A DNA stretch of 64,000 nucleotides from Omphalotus guepiniiformis (taxonomy: Eukaryota > Basidiomycota > Agaricomycetes > Agaricales > Omphalotaceae): contig JAQOOI010000063.1 of NCBI GenBank assembly GCA_028554645.1, forward strand, positions 310,001-374,000, given 5' to 3'. This document shows positions 43,373 through 54,499 of the stretch, piece after piece. Within the stretch, counting starts at the first letter, position 1. Each line of letters begins with the position of its first letter. Made by a program: the position numbers and the translations under genes. Below the pieces are notes generated by a model that saw nothing but the letters and a program-made list of their open reading frames with translations, ran no database searches and had not been told where the DNA came from.

Positions 43373-45185
43373 TTAGCCCAGACCCCATATCCCAGCTTTC
43401 CTTACACCCTCAACAAGCGCATCCACGTTCCCAAGCATAGTACCCAACAGCTCTTTCTTCTCCTCAGTAGTCCTCGCCCTCGATTTCACCCTCTCCACCT
43501 GCTCAGTTTCCACTCTTTCAACACCTTCATCCGGAACAGCCTTCGGAACCTCTCCCTCAAACTCTGACGTAGAAGAAACCGACCCTAACCTCGATCGAGT
43601 CCTCGCATGCCTCCTCACCCCACCACTACCCGCCACTTGACCTCCATACAAAACCTTCTGCGGGCTCTGCGGCTCATACTCCACATCCTTCCTCAACATC
43701 AACAACGACTTCGGCTGAACCTGCTTCCTCTGCGTAGACGGTAAGTTCGGCGGGAGCCTAGGCTTGTTCTTTGGTGTCTTGGGTTCCATGACAGCATGCG
43801 ACAACGGAGGCGAGGAAGGTGGTGTGCGTGCTGGTATTGCAGGCGATGCTGATACCGAAGGCAGCGGCGTCAACGACCTCTTCTTCGGCGAAGAAGACGC
43901 CGAGGAAGGTGCAGTGGATGTAGATGCGACCGAGGAGGTTGAAGTGGAGGACTTGACAGAACTGGATGATGTCGACCTGGTTGATGATCCGTCGGAAGCA
44001 GTGGAAGTGGCTTGTGAGGACGGGATAGAAGGGAAGGAACCGCCAGAGAACGAGAACGTGGAGGAACCATACCGCGACATAGGTCGGTTCGGTGTACTGT
44101 TGATGAATGACTTCTTGGCCTTGGGATGCGAGGATGCGCGGAGAGGCGTGTTGGGTACTGTCGAAGGTGGCGTTGGATCTAAGAGTGTTGTCTGGGTAGA
44201 CAAGCATGTTTCGTCGAGCAGATAGAAGTATAAGAATTCAAGGCACTTCATTCTGATCAAGTATTCACCAATAGTCAGATGAGTAAATGACCCGGCAAGA
44301 ATATACGTACCTGATTTCCCGTGGTGTACCCGCTCTTTTGAGTATCTTGACTATCGCTTGCAACCCGTTACACTCTTCAAACGCGCGCAAGGCAGCAGAT
44401 GAGTCTACTAGCACGCACAGAAGTGTGTCTAGCACGGCGGATGACAATGAAAGAGTGGTCTTGGACGGAGACGTGGATGTAGGTTGAGTGGAAGACGACA
44501 CAGATGGGACATGGCGAGATACTAGCAGAAGGTCTACCAAAACTTCTAGCAATCATCAATTAAAATCAGTGCAAAGGTTCGATATATGAGGGGTAACTCA
44601 CTTCTAGCGTGCGCGTCCGACCAAAGTATTCTTTACTTGGAGGATGGTTGAGGATTACGCCTTGAATGATTGAAAGCGATGAGAACAGTAGTGATGATAG
44701 CTCCGCCGCCTCGTGTTTCCCTTCCTCTGAGCCGCAGTATGGTATGAGATAGGGAAGCCACAAAGAAACATTAAAATGACTGCTTACCGTTCACGGTAGA
44801 TTTGGTTGATAGATACTCGAGTCTGCTTGACGCTGTTGACATCCAAGGAAGTAATCTGGACGGAACTACAGAACGCCGTGTTAAGTGGCACAGTACCAAC
44901 CGGAATGAAATCACGGAATGTTGCATTCGAAAGTATATTGCAACGCAACGATACCTTCAAGTTCAGCCTTATCCTTGGATATACAAGCGTTCCCAAGTAA
45001 AGATTCCAATCGCTGCAAAGCTCTCGCCTTTGCTTCTAGAGGTGCACGAGGCGATAGTACCTGCCAGTGCCACAGCACGAACAACTTGTCAGTAATCCAT
45101 TATCCACCCTTTGACAATCACATCTACACACCTCATCCAACTGAGCTTGTATATCTTCGCGCAGTACTATCAGCGGGTCGTCCAT
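43373..45185 (-). CDS. Cdc14-family septation-initiation-network protein (S. pombe type)
   Basis: Exons 45132-45185, 44915-45060, 44788-44855, 44602-44726, 44311-44543 and 43373-44252 give about 501 aa. The Cdc14 (SIN) family core is clear: LREDIQAQLDEV, RALQRLESLLGNACIS, LQYTFECNIP, SLSIIQGVILNHPPSKEYFG, then FEECNGLQAIVKILKRAGTP and MKCLEFLYFYLLDE. The last exon is a Ser/Pro-rich basic tail. In fission yeast this protein binds the kinase Sid1 in cytokinesis; it is not the phosphatase of the same name. The junction between 44602 and 44543 cannot be GT-AG in frame without deleting conserved residues, and lies between two 9-bp direct repeats. Confidence 0.85.
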
Positions 45186-45669
45186 GCCTTTACTTGGACG
45201 TGAAACGTGTTGGTTGAACTTGAGGAAGCGGCGTGTTGCTAGTGTGTTGAATGTCAAAATTAAGTTGTGGGCGTCTGTGTATCCAAGGACACGTGGTTTC
45301 AACGCTTGTTTCTATTTACCTACAGCCTCTGTTTACTTTCCATCCTTACTTCCTCTTCCACTCTTGAGTCTTCCGCATTCTTATGACCTTTGTATTGTAT
45401 CATTCCGCTTTTTCATGATGTGTACGATACATAATTGTTGTCATTATTTCCTCATTTTCTTCCGGAATGTCTTATTTGATTGAGTATATAAAGCCTTTCT
45501 TGCTCGTATTTCCCAGATTTCTGACCAAATTCAGATCCGACGACACACGGAAATGTACCTCAACGCAACTCTTACACGTGACCGTGAATCATCGGCATTC
45601 CGACGGCTCTCGTTAACTGGTGGAGATGATGGGTGTGAGCCAGTATTCTCTTCTTCGTATTTGATTACA
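45186..45669. promoter_or_regulatory. divergent promoter between CDC14-like and FAH-family genes
   Basis: 484 bases between two divergent start codons. It contains pyrimidine-rich stretches (45340-45365) and a TATATAAA element at about 45484 placed 186 bases upstream of the FAH-family start. No open frame with family signal was seen. Confidence 0.5.
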
Positions 45670-46973
45670 ATGGCGCCAATTGAAACTGTAAGTTACAAGT
45701 TGTTCTACTAGATAGTAACTCTAAGTGAATTTTTGTAGCAATGGACGCGTCTTATCCGATTCGTAGCTGCTGAAACTTCCCGAGTACATATCGGCCAGCC
45801 TGTTGACCCAAATCTAGACGGTAAGTGTGTAATCAGAGTGTACAATTTTCTTTTCGATGTCTGAAGTACCGTCGGCCTAGTTGGAGTCGCGTTTCACCAA
45901 GGAATTCCTATCAAAGCACATGAGATCATTGGGTCGGCGTTAGACCCTGCAGCGCAGGTCACCAAGAATGTATTGACGGTCAAACAACTTCTGAGTCCGT
46001 TATCGAGAGAACAAGTTGGCTTCATTCGATGCTTGGGGCTTAATTACTCTGACCATGCTGTGAGATTCTTCAACTACAGTCTTACTTACACTCTCTGAAT
46101 ATCAGAGCCCTTGACAGGCTGAAGCCAATCTCGCAGCACCATCGTACGTCCCACGTCCACCCACAAGATTCACTTCTTAACGTATCTATGAACGTCGCAG
46201 ATTCCCAGTCTTATTCGTCAAGCCCGTATCCTCCCTAATTGGCACCGAAGGGACCGTTATCATTCCGTCCGCGGCTCAGCCCGTGAAGGAGCATCTCCCA
46301 GACTACGAAGTCGAATTTACGATTGTAATAGGAAAACCAGCGAAGGATGTTTCTGAGAGAGAAGCTTTGGACTATGTTTTGGCATATACCGGTGCTAACG
46401 ACGTGAGCTTATCCTCGGATTTGTTGGATATGTCACTCACTCGAGATACGATCGTAATGATATAGGTTTCCTTCCGTAAACACCAAATGGCTGTATCACA
46501 ATGGTGCTTCTCGAAAGGGTTTGGTGAGTTGTTGACATTCTCTAACATGGCCCGCCATCTCATCTCACTTATCCAGACAATACAAACCCACTCGGACCCT
46601 GTCTAGTCTCAGCTTCCTCCATTCCTAACCCACAAACTGTACCTCTCAAATGCACACTCAACGGCCAGGTAATGCAAGACGGCACAACAGCGTGCGTAAC
46701 ATACTGTTCGCCATCATGCTGTAGAGTTATCTCACTTACTGCAATAGTGACCAAATCTTCAACGTGCGCAAGACCATCGCTCACCTCTCCCAAGGAACTA
46801 CACTCGAACCTGGTTCCATTATCCTGACCGGTACGCCGAAAGGCGTTGGGTTCGTCAAGAATCCTCCTTTGTACCTGAAACATGGGGATACGATGTCTAC
46901 GTATGTGGGTAATGGTATCGGGACGCTGTTCAATGATGTCAAAGAGGAAAAGGTGATAAAAGTTAAGCTGTAA
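45670..46973 (+). CDS. fumarylacetoacetate hydrolase family protein
   Basis: Exons 45670-45687 (18 nt), 45739-45820, 45881-46059, 46118-46143 (26 nt), 46201-46402, 46466-46523, 46577-46691 and 46748-46973 give 301 aa. The FAH core is intact: IRCLGLNYSDHAAEAN, metal ligands in LPDYEVEFTIVIGKPAKDVS and YTGANDVSFRKHQ, SKGFDNTNPLGPCLV, and LSQGTTLEPGSIILTGTPKGVG. Relatives include FAHD1/2-type oxaloacetate decarboxylase or acylpyruvase and homoprotocatechuate isomerases; substrate cannot be decided here. The short N-terminal part WTRLIRFVAAETSRVHIGQP fits the FAHD2-like subgroup. It converges on SSADH (235 bp between stops). Confidence 0.9.
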
Positions 46974-47208
46974 TTTATACTGATGTGTGTGGACAAAGTA
47001 TGTAAATGTATACCATTATGTGCTCGAAGATGGATAAGTTCATTGCAAATGTAAATTTTGACACTACGCAAATAAGCCTTGCAATTGTTCAAAGAAAGGA
47101 TACATAGGACACGGATACTGATACAGTACTTCAGCCAATTCAGAAATTTCAACCTCTTTCATCCCACACAAAGTCCGATCCCATTTTTTCCCCTCCTACT
47201 CTCCAATT

Positions 47209-49570
47209 TCAAGCACCCAACCCACCAAACACAATAACCTTCTCATTCATAAAATCACTTATCCCACTTCCCCCCTCTCTCCCCAACCCACTCTCCTTAA
47301 TCCCTCCAAACGGAATAACAGCCTGACTAATCAACCCCGTATTAACACCAACCATCCCAACCTCAAGTCTCTCCGCAACTCTCCACACCCTCCCAACATC
47401 CCTCGAAAAGAAGTACCCCGCAAGTCCAACATCAGAATCATTCGCAAGCCGCACTACTTCATCTTCCGTCTCGAACTTGCACAACGCAGCAACGGGTCCA
47501 AAAGTTTCTTCGGTAGTGATGAGTGCGTCGGATGGAACGTCGGAGAGAACGGTAGGTGGGAAGAAGTTCGTGTCGGGGATTACTCTACCACCGACCAGGA
47601 TTTGACCGCCTTTAGAGACGGCGTCGTCGACGTGTCGGGTGACTTTTTCGATGGCGCGGGAGTGGATTAGGGGTCCGTGAGTTCTAAAATACAAGAAGAG
47701 AAGAAGAGGTAAGTGAACAGGGAACGGTATTTGAAACGAAACAAGACATACGTTTTTTCGTCTAATCCATTGCCGACCTTGAACTGCGCCACTTTCTCTG
47801 CGAGGAGAGAGGCAAATTCGGCATAAACAGAGGAGTGCACGTAGATTCTGTTGGCACAGACGCAAGTTTGACCGCTTCCACGGAATTTGCAAACCAACGC
47901 GGCTACAGAGGGAAAACATAAGTATCGTCGATACTTGACAGATGTAGCACAATACGAACCTGCTACTGCTTCCTCGATATTGGCATCATCAAATACAATG
48001 AAAGGCGCGTTTCCACCCGCCTCAAGCGACACCCTAACGCATCAAACTCAGTAAATTGCGAAGTAAGAAAACAGTCACGAAGAACCCACTTCTTAATTGT
48101 TGATGCAGCCATCGTAGCAAGCAACTTGGCAACGGCAGTAGATCCAGTGAAAGTAACCTTTTTAACAATCTTGTTTTCGCACAATTCCTTCCCAACCTCA
48201 GCGATGTTTTTTTGGGTGGTAACAATATTAATAGCGCCATCCGGGATACCTGCACGCCTACCAAGCTATAGTTTCGCGTTTATCAATGAACCTCTATAAC
48301 AAATTTGCTAGTACTCACCTCAGCAAGAGCGAGTGCCGAAAAGGGTGTCTCTGGTGGAGGTTTAATAACCGCAGTACAACCAGCAGCGAGCGCCGCAGCG
48401 AGTTTACGAGTTATCATCGCCGAAGGAAAGTTCCATGGCGTCAGAATTGACCTATTTCAAGTGAGTATGATTAGCCAGTGCTAAGAAAAGCGTGTGATCT
48501 CATGTCTTACACGACACCTGTGGTATGGACGCGTCAGGACGTATGAGAATATGGTAGTTCGAAGCTTACCAACAGGTTGCTTGATGACAACATTTCTGAC
48601 ATTTTTGAATGGCGAAGGGATGTGTTCTGTGGATTCTGATGCTTTAGCATAGTTCGACGTTCGGGAATGGAGGGTTCTTACGGCCGTATGTACGGACTGC
48701 TTCCTCAGCTAAATTGAGAACTATTAGCGCTGGAGAAGCTATGTTTATAGAGATGCTCACCGAACCACTAATGAAGGATGAGACGGCGAAGTAGACGTAG
48801 AGACTGAGTGACCTACCTCGAGAAAAGACGCGCTGTAAACGTTTTCTCCCTGAAAGAGAATTAACACAAGAACAAAAAATGAGAAAAGACGAGCACAAGT
48901 ACCTTTGCTTCCGTGAGTGTTTTTCCATTCTCTAGAGTCTATTGCAAATGAGACCTAGGAAGAAATGGAAAGATGTAAAGCACCAACGATAATCCGTGCA
49001 AGATCCTCGTGATGCTCCACCATTAATGCATGAAACTTCATCAGGATATTATGTCGTTCCTACGATTTTCAGATGTGAACCTTCGAGTCATACGAAGGAT
49101 AACATCCGAGTCAAGGGAACATACCTTGGCTGTTGTAGCACTCCAGGCAGGAAAGGCTTTCGCTGCAGCATCGATAGCCTCTTTCGTTTCAGCTAACCCC
49201 ATCTCCGGAATAGTTCCCAACTCTTCGTTCGTAGCAGGATCTACAGACACATTAAGCCTATAACTCCACAGAAACCTATCTAGTCACTCACTCGTAACGA
49301 CGATTTTACCACCATCCTTCGCATCGACCCATTTCCCATCAATAAATCCTTGATTCTTAATCAAAGTCGAGTCTTTCAAACCGAACTGAATTCTCAAAAT
49401 TTAAGCCTGAAAAGATCAGATATAAAACGAAGTATGATACATACCAAAGACGCCTGAGAGCTAGACATTCTGTAGAATTTTGGTATAGATCGTCTTATAC
49501 GAAGGGATAGTGCGATACGAGGTGAGAACAGGGCAGCCTTGAGAGTGAAAGGAGAGAGACGTGGGGCCAT
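47209..49570 (-). CDS. succinate-semialdehyde dehydrogenase family
   Basis: Fifteen exons: 49445-49570, 49292-49385, 49125-49240, 48988-49059, 48903-48938, 48817-48849, 48761-48767, 48682-48708, 48570-48626, 48511-48517, 48319-48451, 48090-48265, 47960-48033, 47752-47902, 47209-47683; 527 aa. Aldehyde dehydrogenase motifs are complete: [45 protein letters not shown] (Glu base), [16 protein letters not shown] (catalytic Cys), [16 protein letters not shown]. It oxidises succinate semialdehyde to succinate in the GABA shunt. Exons 7 and 10 are 7 nt each. An Arg-rich 34-residue extension before MSSSQASL looks like a mitochondrial presequence, and the internal Met (49468) could give a cytosolic form. 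Confidence 0.93.
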
Positions 49571-49945
49571 GAGCTTAGGACACGGGATGTTCTCATCCCA
49601 ATAATAATTGCTCAATGCTTTTCCGGTCAACGCCGCGGCGTGTAGTCGATGACGACATCAGCTTGACACGTGACTGGTCCCGGATATTCCGTCGGCCTCA
49701 CAGAGGGTATACTAGAGACGGGGCAGAAAGGCCAGAGTTATTATTATTCACCTTTTCCATCACACATCAGTGTTCTGATTTTTGCTGTACATATCTTCAA
49801 GAAAATGGCGGCCAGAATGTGTACGGTTTGTTATTCAAATCATTCGTCACCAGCGTCTAAAAGTCTGCCGAAGGGTACACGAATTTCGATATGTCGCGGC
49901 CTAGTCCCGGCGACGGCAGCTAAACTTTGAACCTTTCTTTCTACA
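49571..49945. promoter_or_regulatory. divergent promoter between SSADH and Zn2Cys6 paralogue 2
   Basis: 375 bases between divergent starts. It has a CCGCGGCG-like GC-rich patch near 49631 and paired CGG/CCG triplets of the kind bound by Zn2Cys6 proteins, though no single motif is compelling. A local regulator-target relation between the two genes is possible but only an inference from position. Confidence 0.4.
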
Positions 49946-52449
49946 ATGAAGCGCAGCAACGATGGATCTCCAGGTCTTGGCTCGAACGGTGCAAAGAGGT
50001 CGAAAGCCAGTCAAGCTTGTGCTTCATGTCGTCGACACAAAACTCGATGCGAATTACTAGATGGATTGTCTCAAAATGGGAGCCTTACTTGCCACAGGTG
50101 TAAAGTGCTCAACGTTCCATGCTCATTTGAATCGTCGAGTATTATCCATTTACCTCCTTCCAACTCATCAAATCAGAGCTCTCAGGACTACTCAAAGCAA
50201 ACTATAGTCGTCCATAGCCTCGAGCAAATTGCCGCTGCCTCTTCTCCTTCTTCCCGTCCTCCGAGCTGTCTAACAGCGCCAGTCAATTCCACCTCCAGTA
50301 ATCATCCACGTTGCCAACTTCCATCTCCTACACCATCATCCTCGAATTCCGACTCTTCAGTAATACCGATCCCGCCGGCGGGTATTAACGATGCGAAGGA
50401 GTTGCAGCCAGAGGATCTGGTACCGGACAGAGTACCATGGGGGCCTTCAGGAAAAGGAAGCTTCGATTGGACTGCTGCGCCCATTCTGGCCATCCAAGAG
50501 CTTGCTAACAAGAACAATCCCTACCCCGGACTGCCGATGAGAGTACCTTCTGGTGTTGACAGAAGTATCCATTCTATCCTCACTCAGGATCAAATCAATC
50601 GTTTGCTTGAGATGTGCGTCCCTATTCATATCCTACCCATACCATAATTCTGAACTTTACATAGATTTGAAAGCCGCTATGCTCCCTGGATGTGTCTCCC
50701 TCCACAATACTCAAAATCTCCTAGCCCCTTAGTGGAATTAATCCGCTGCACTGTCGCAGCACGGCATCTAGACCCCGTCACACGCGCTTCAGTATCTCCT
50801 CGGCTCCAAAAGCTGATGGAAGAATCATTCCTTAGCAAACTCCCCACCTTGTCTCCCAGTACCGAATCAATACATGCGCTCTTGATATTGGCATTATGGT
50901 CCCCGCTGTCGGATGCAGGCTATAGCGAGAACCGCGACTCGCACACGCTAGCTGCCATTGCTGTAAATCATGCTATGAGCTTGGGCATGGGCATGCCGGA
51001 GCTACGTGAAGCCGCTTCTCGGAAACCGTCTGAAGCTGCGGATCCTAATTGTAAGACAAGGCTGGTAGGTAGTCTTTTGATATCCCCGCCCCAACAGCAC
51101 TGATGTTCTTTTCAGTGGGTTCTGTTATCCACTATGGAATCAATGTGAGTTCTGTTATCCCATGCGAGCAGTAATTGGGTCCTTATAGCCCCTCCTTTTC
51201 AGGACTTGCATAGGCACTGGAAGGACACCAATTTCTCGTGCTACAGACGCAGATCTCACATTTATCGACCCGACAGTGGTGACCAGTATCGGGAGCGCGC
51301 GAGACGTTCGGCTGGGATTTATGTCCAAAGTTCTAAGTGTGGTCGAACGCGGATGTAAAACCCGTCTGCAAAACCCTTCCAATTTTGAGCACTTTTTCAC
51401 TCAGTCTCACGAGATTACGAAGATGCTAGGTTGTGTATACAGCTTCATACTGCCTCTTCCCTGTGAGTCGCCTTTCTCCTTAGGCCAAGCGCCCCTACCC
51501 TAATAGCAAATGGTCTACAGTGGTCTCTCCGCATGAGAGATTCTTCTTCAGCATGTGCGTCCTCCAATTCCACGGTTGGCGTCTTCTCCTCAGCCACCAC
51601 TTCCTTCGCGAGCTGCGCACCGTTATGGACGGGTACAATTCCAAATCCTGGTTCTGCACAGAATACAAAGGCATCCCAGTCAGCATAAGCATTGGCCAAG
51701 ACGCCATCGAATCCGCCATGCAAGTCCTCTCAATCGCCCTCGCACAACAAGATACCGGTCTCCTCGCCGCCGCGCCAGATACGGTTTTTGGCCTGATCGC
51801 TTTCGCAGCGACGTGGCTTGTCGTGACGAATTTTTCAGTGTATCAGCTTAAGGGAATCAACCTCGGCTGGGCGAGCGAAAAGCTCATATCGACGACGGCC
51901 GAGAGGTTATCGCATATTGCGCATTCGCCAGAACATGCGCCTGCGAGGAATGCGCATTTGATTATGAGGTTGATACAGGCGTGGGAGGCGAGACATCGGT
52001 CGATGGCTGTACCGGTGTCGGGGCATGGGGGATCGGCGAAGCAGCGGGAGGAGAGTAGATGGCCGCCTTTGCCGCCTTTGTGGGACGGGAAGGAATGTAT
52101 GGCGATGCCTAGGATGTCGGCGGAGAGAACTACTGCGTATGGAGAGAGTGAGAACGAGGGCGGGTTTTGTGGACAGCATGGATCTTCTTCTGCTGCTGCA
52201 TCGACGCCGGAGCAGGGGTATATGCAGGCGGCACCTCCTAATTATTGTGGAGGTGGTGAGACTGGTTTCGGGACGGGTGCAGGAGGTGGTGGAGGTGGTA
52301 TCGGTAGCGGGGGTGGATTTGGATTTGGAGCGGGGTTTAACCAGGCGTCTGATTTGCTGATGGATGCCGAGTTTTGGACGACTTTTATGGAGAATTTGGA
52401 GACTGATGCTTCGAGGACGGACTCTTTGTTGTCGTCGTTGACGAGGTAG
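49946..52449 (+). CDS. Zn2Cys6 fungal transcription factor, paralogue 2
   Basis: Exons 49946-50613, 50665-51064, 51116-51144 (29 nt), 51203-51462 and 51521-52449 give 761 aa. The zinc cluster is ACASCRRHKTRCELLDGL then CHRCKVLNVPC, uninterrupted by the intron found in paralogue 1. The fungal TF homology region (HALLILALWSPLSDAGYSEN, AVNHAMSLGMGMPELREA) and four splice positions including the 29-nt exon match the gene at 28353-30807. A Gly-rich tract lies near the C-terminus, followed by DLLMDAEFWTTFMENLE, resembling an acidic/aromatic activation segment also present in paralogue 1. The start is the first Met before the cluster. It is divergent from SSADH. Confidence 0.9.
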
Positions 52450-53298
52450 AGTTTGTATCTCAGTCCTCACCTGCCCGGTCTCATTCTTCTGTCTGAGTCA
52501 CTCTCTCCTTTTCGCGTTTTTTCTTGACGGACTCTTGTTGTATACTATGTCTTACATGTGCAGCCTAATTACCTTTGCTATGGAGTCATTGAAATAGTTT
52601 CTCACTGTCTACTTACCGTTCCCGTATATGTATGTACGATCGGTAAGTGAGTGGATGTCCCAGTGCGGCCGTATCGTACCTGTTGTTCGGCATCAACATA
52701 TTGGCAGTTCGCACCTCGCTGTACTGCGGGAAGCACGTACGATGAGTAAATGTTTTTTTGCATTGAAATACAAAAGTTCGTTAGCATCAATCATGAAACC
52801 GCACCGTGCCGTACGCATGTGCTGACTTTCGAAAAATCGTACGAGAAAAGTTGGACATTAAGTCACAGTCCCGCAGGTTCATAATGCGTAGAACATAAGA
52901 AAATTGTGGCGTAGAAAGTGAAATAAGCTAGATTGAATGTCATATTAAGGTATTGAGGTGGTGGTAGGGTATAGTGAGACACTAAGAATTTAAGCCGAAG
53001 GAGCCGAGTGTGGCGCTGACTGATTCGTCATGACACATGGCTATATGTCTGCCGAGAAAGCAACTCCTTGACTCAGCACGCACTTCTTTCAAAGCCAACT
53101 ATGTCCCGGCTTCCAGCGAGGTAAGCCCATTTTTTTTTCATTCTTAAAGGTCCCATCATTCCATTCCATCTCTTTTCTCGTTTTCCTCTTTCTCCCTCCG
53201 AGGAATTCCAGATCTCCCCCCCTTCTCTCAGTCTCAGCCCCTCTGGTTTCCATATATCATCGGCTCTTGGTATCTTCACTTCTCATACTTATACGATC
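52450..53298. other. intergenic, no gene seen
   Basis: 849 bases between the Zn2Cys6 stop and the four-TM gene. Only short frames are present. A 7-bp inverted repeat (GTACGAT / ATCGTAC) surrounds about 52634-52679, with further GTAC palindromes at 52735-52850. Pyrimidine-rich DNA (53156-53250) precedes the next start, as expected for a fungal promoter. Confidence 0.45.
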
Positions 53299-54499
53299 AT
53301 GTCCCGTTATCCTTCTAGGACTGCATCTTTCATCATAACTTTCTTGGGCGCAACTTCGAATCTTGCTGTCGCTTTGCAAATCCTTGCAGCTTGGCGGTCG
53401 TTCAAATGGGAACCAGAATCTGAATGGGAGTCGTCGGGCGATAAATGGGCTGTGGACGGTATTAAAGTCATCTGGGGCATCCTTTTGACTTATTTCTCTG
53501 CCGCTTCACTCGTTAGTGCGATTGGGTTTGCTGGGATCGTCAAGGTGTGTTACCACCTCTCCTGTATGTCTTTGTCATTCTGAAACGTTATATCTTTTTG
53601 TTGTGGCAGAGCAAGCCCGCTTTTGTCAAATTCTATAGAGACTACTCTATAGCTGACTTTGCATTCTGTGCATTTATCACACTCGTCATTGGGTATGCGA
53701 GCTCGTTACCCTCAGCACCAGTAGGCGTGTGTGAGGGTCTTGCTCGGCAGCCGGAGTTGATGCGGGACATGGCCGAAACGGGGTTGAGCCCAGAAAACTG
53801 TGAACGATGGTTTAAGCGAGCTGTCTTTGCTATGCTCTCGGTGATGCTCATTGTCCTCGTTGCAAGGGTGAGTTCGAGTTTGATTTTGCTGAATATGTTG
53901 TTTGACTCAATCCATGAATTTCATTAAATCCGCAGTTGCACTTCCTGCTCGCAGTTGGCATATATTATTCGCACTTGTCTCGCCACTCCTCGCAACGGGG
54001 TACGATCCCGATGACTACAACCTCTATGTCACACCCGCACACCCGCGCTCGTCCGTCGCCACGCAGTCGATCCTGCGATTCAGTTCAACGGGTATATCTC
54101 CTCCCACGGAATGTATCAGTTCCCGGCGTCACAATGCCCACGTCACCTCTCTCTTCTATTGTCCCCGCATCTGCCACCACAGCGGACAGCGAATCCGAAG
54201 ACATCGTGATGTACGCTCCTGTCCCTATGCATTCGCTCTCGCGTGAGGAAGCTCTTGATCTCAGAAGAAATGCAACCGAGACTTGGGTAAAGTCAGCGAA
54301 GGTCGAAGGAGAGAAGTCAGCTCGGATGAGTCACTCTCGTGCGCACTCGTACACTCATTCACATAGACACCGACATCATCACTCACAACATACGTACTCG
54401 CATTCTGCAGTCATGAATGGGACAGGTCAGATAAGCTTACCTGTACTCCCTGACGAAGGGCTTCTTCCGGAGTATACCTCTGAACCTAAGGAGGCCTAG
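53299..54499 (+). CDS. four-TM membrane protein with His-rich tail, 355 aa
   Basis: Exons 53299-53544, 53610-53867 and 53936-54499, all GT-AG. Four hydrophobic helices are visible: ASFIITFLGATSNLAVALQI, IWGILLTYFSAASLVSAIGF, DFAFCAFITLVIGYA and VFAMLSVMLIVLVARLHFLL. Between helices 3 and 4 is a loop with two Cys (VGVCEGLARQPEL, SPENCERWF). The long C-terminal tail is Ser/Thr/Pro-rich with a His/Ser run (HSHRHRHHHSQ) that could bind metal. I do not recognise the family by name; the layout resembles tetraspan proteins common in basidiomycetes. The tail likely faces the cytosol. Confidence 0.75.

Noticed and set aside
51907..52470. 187-codon Arg-rich minus-strand frame
   Set aside because: Antisense shadow of the GC-rich, Gly-rich end of Zn2Cys6 paralogue 2.
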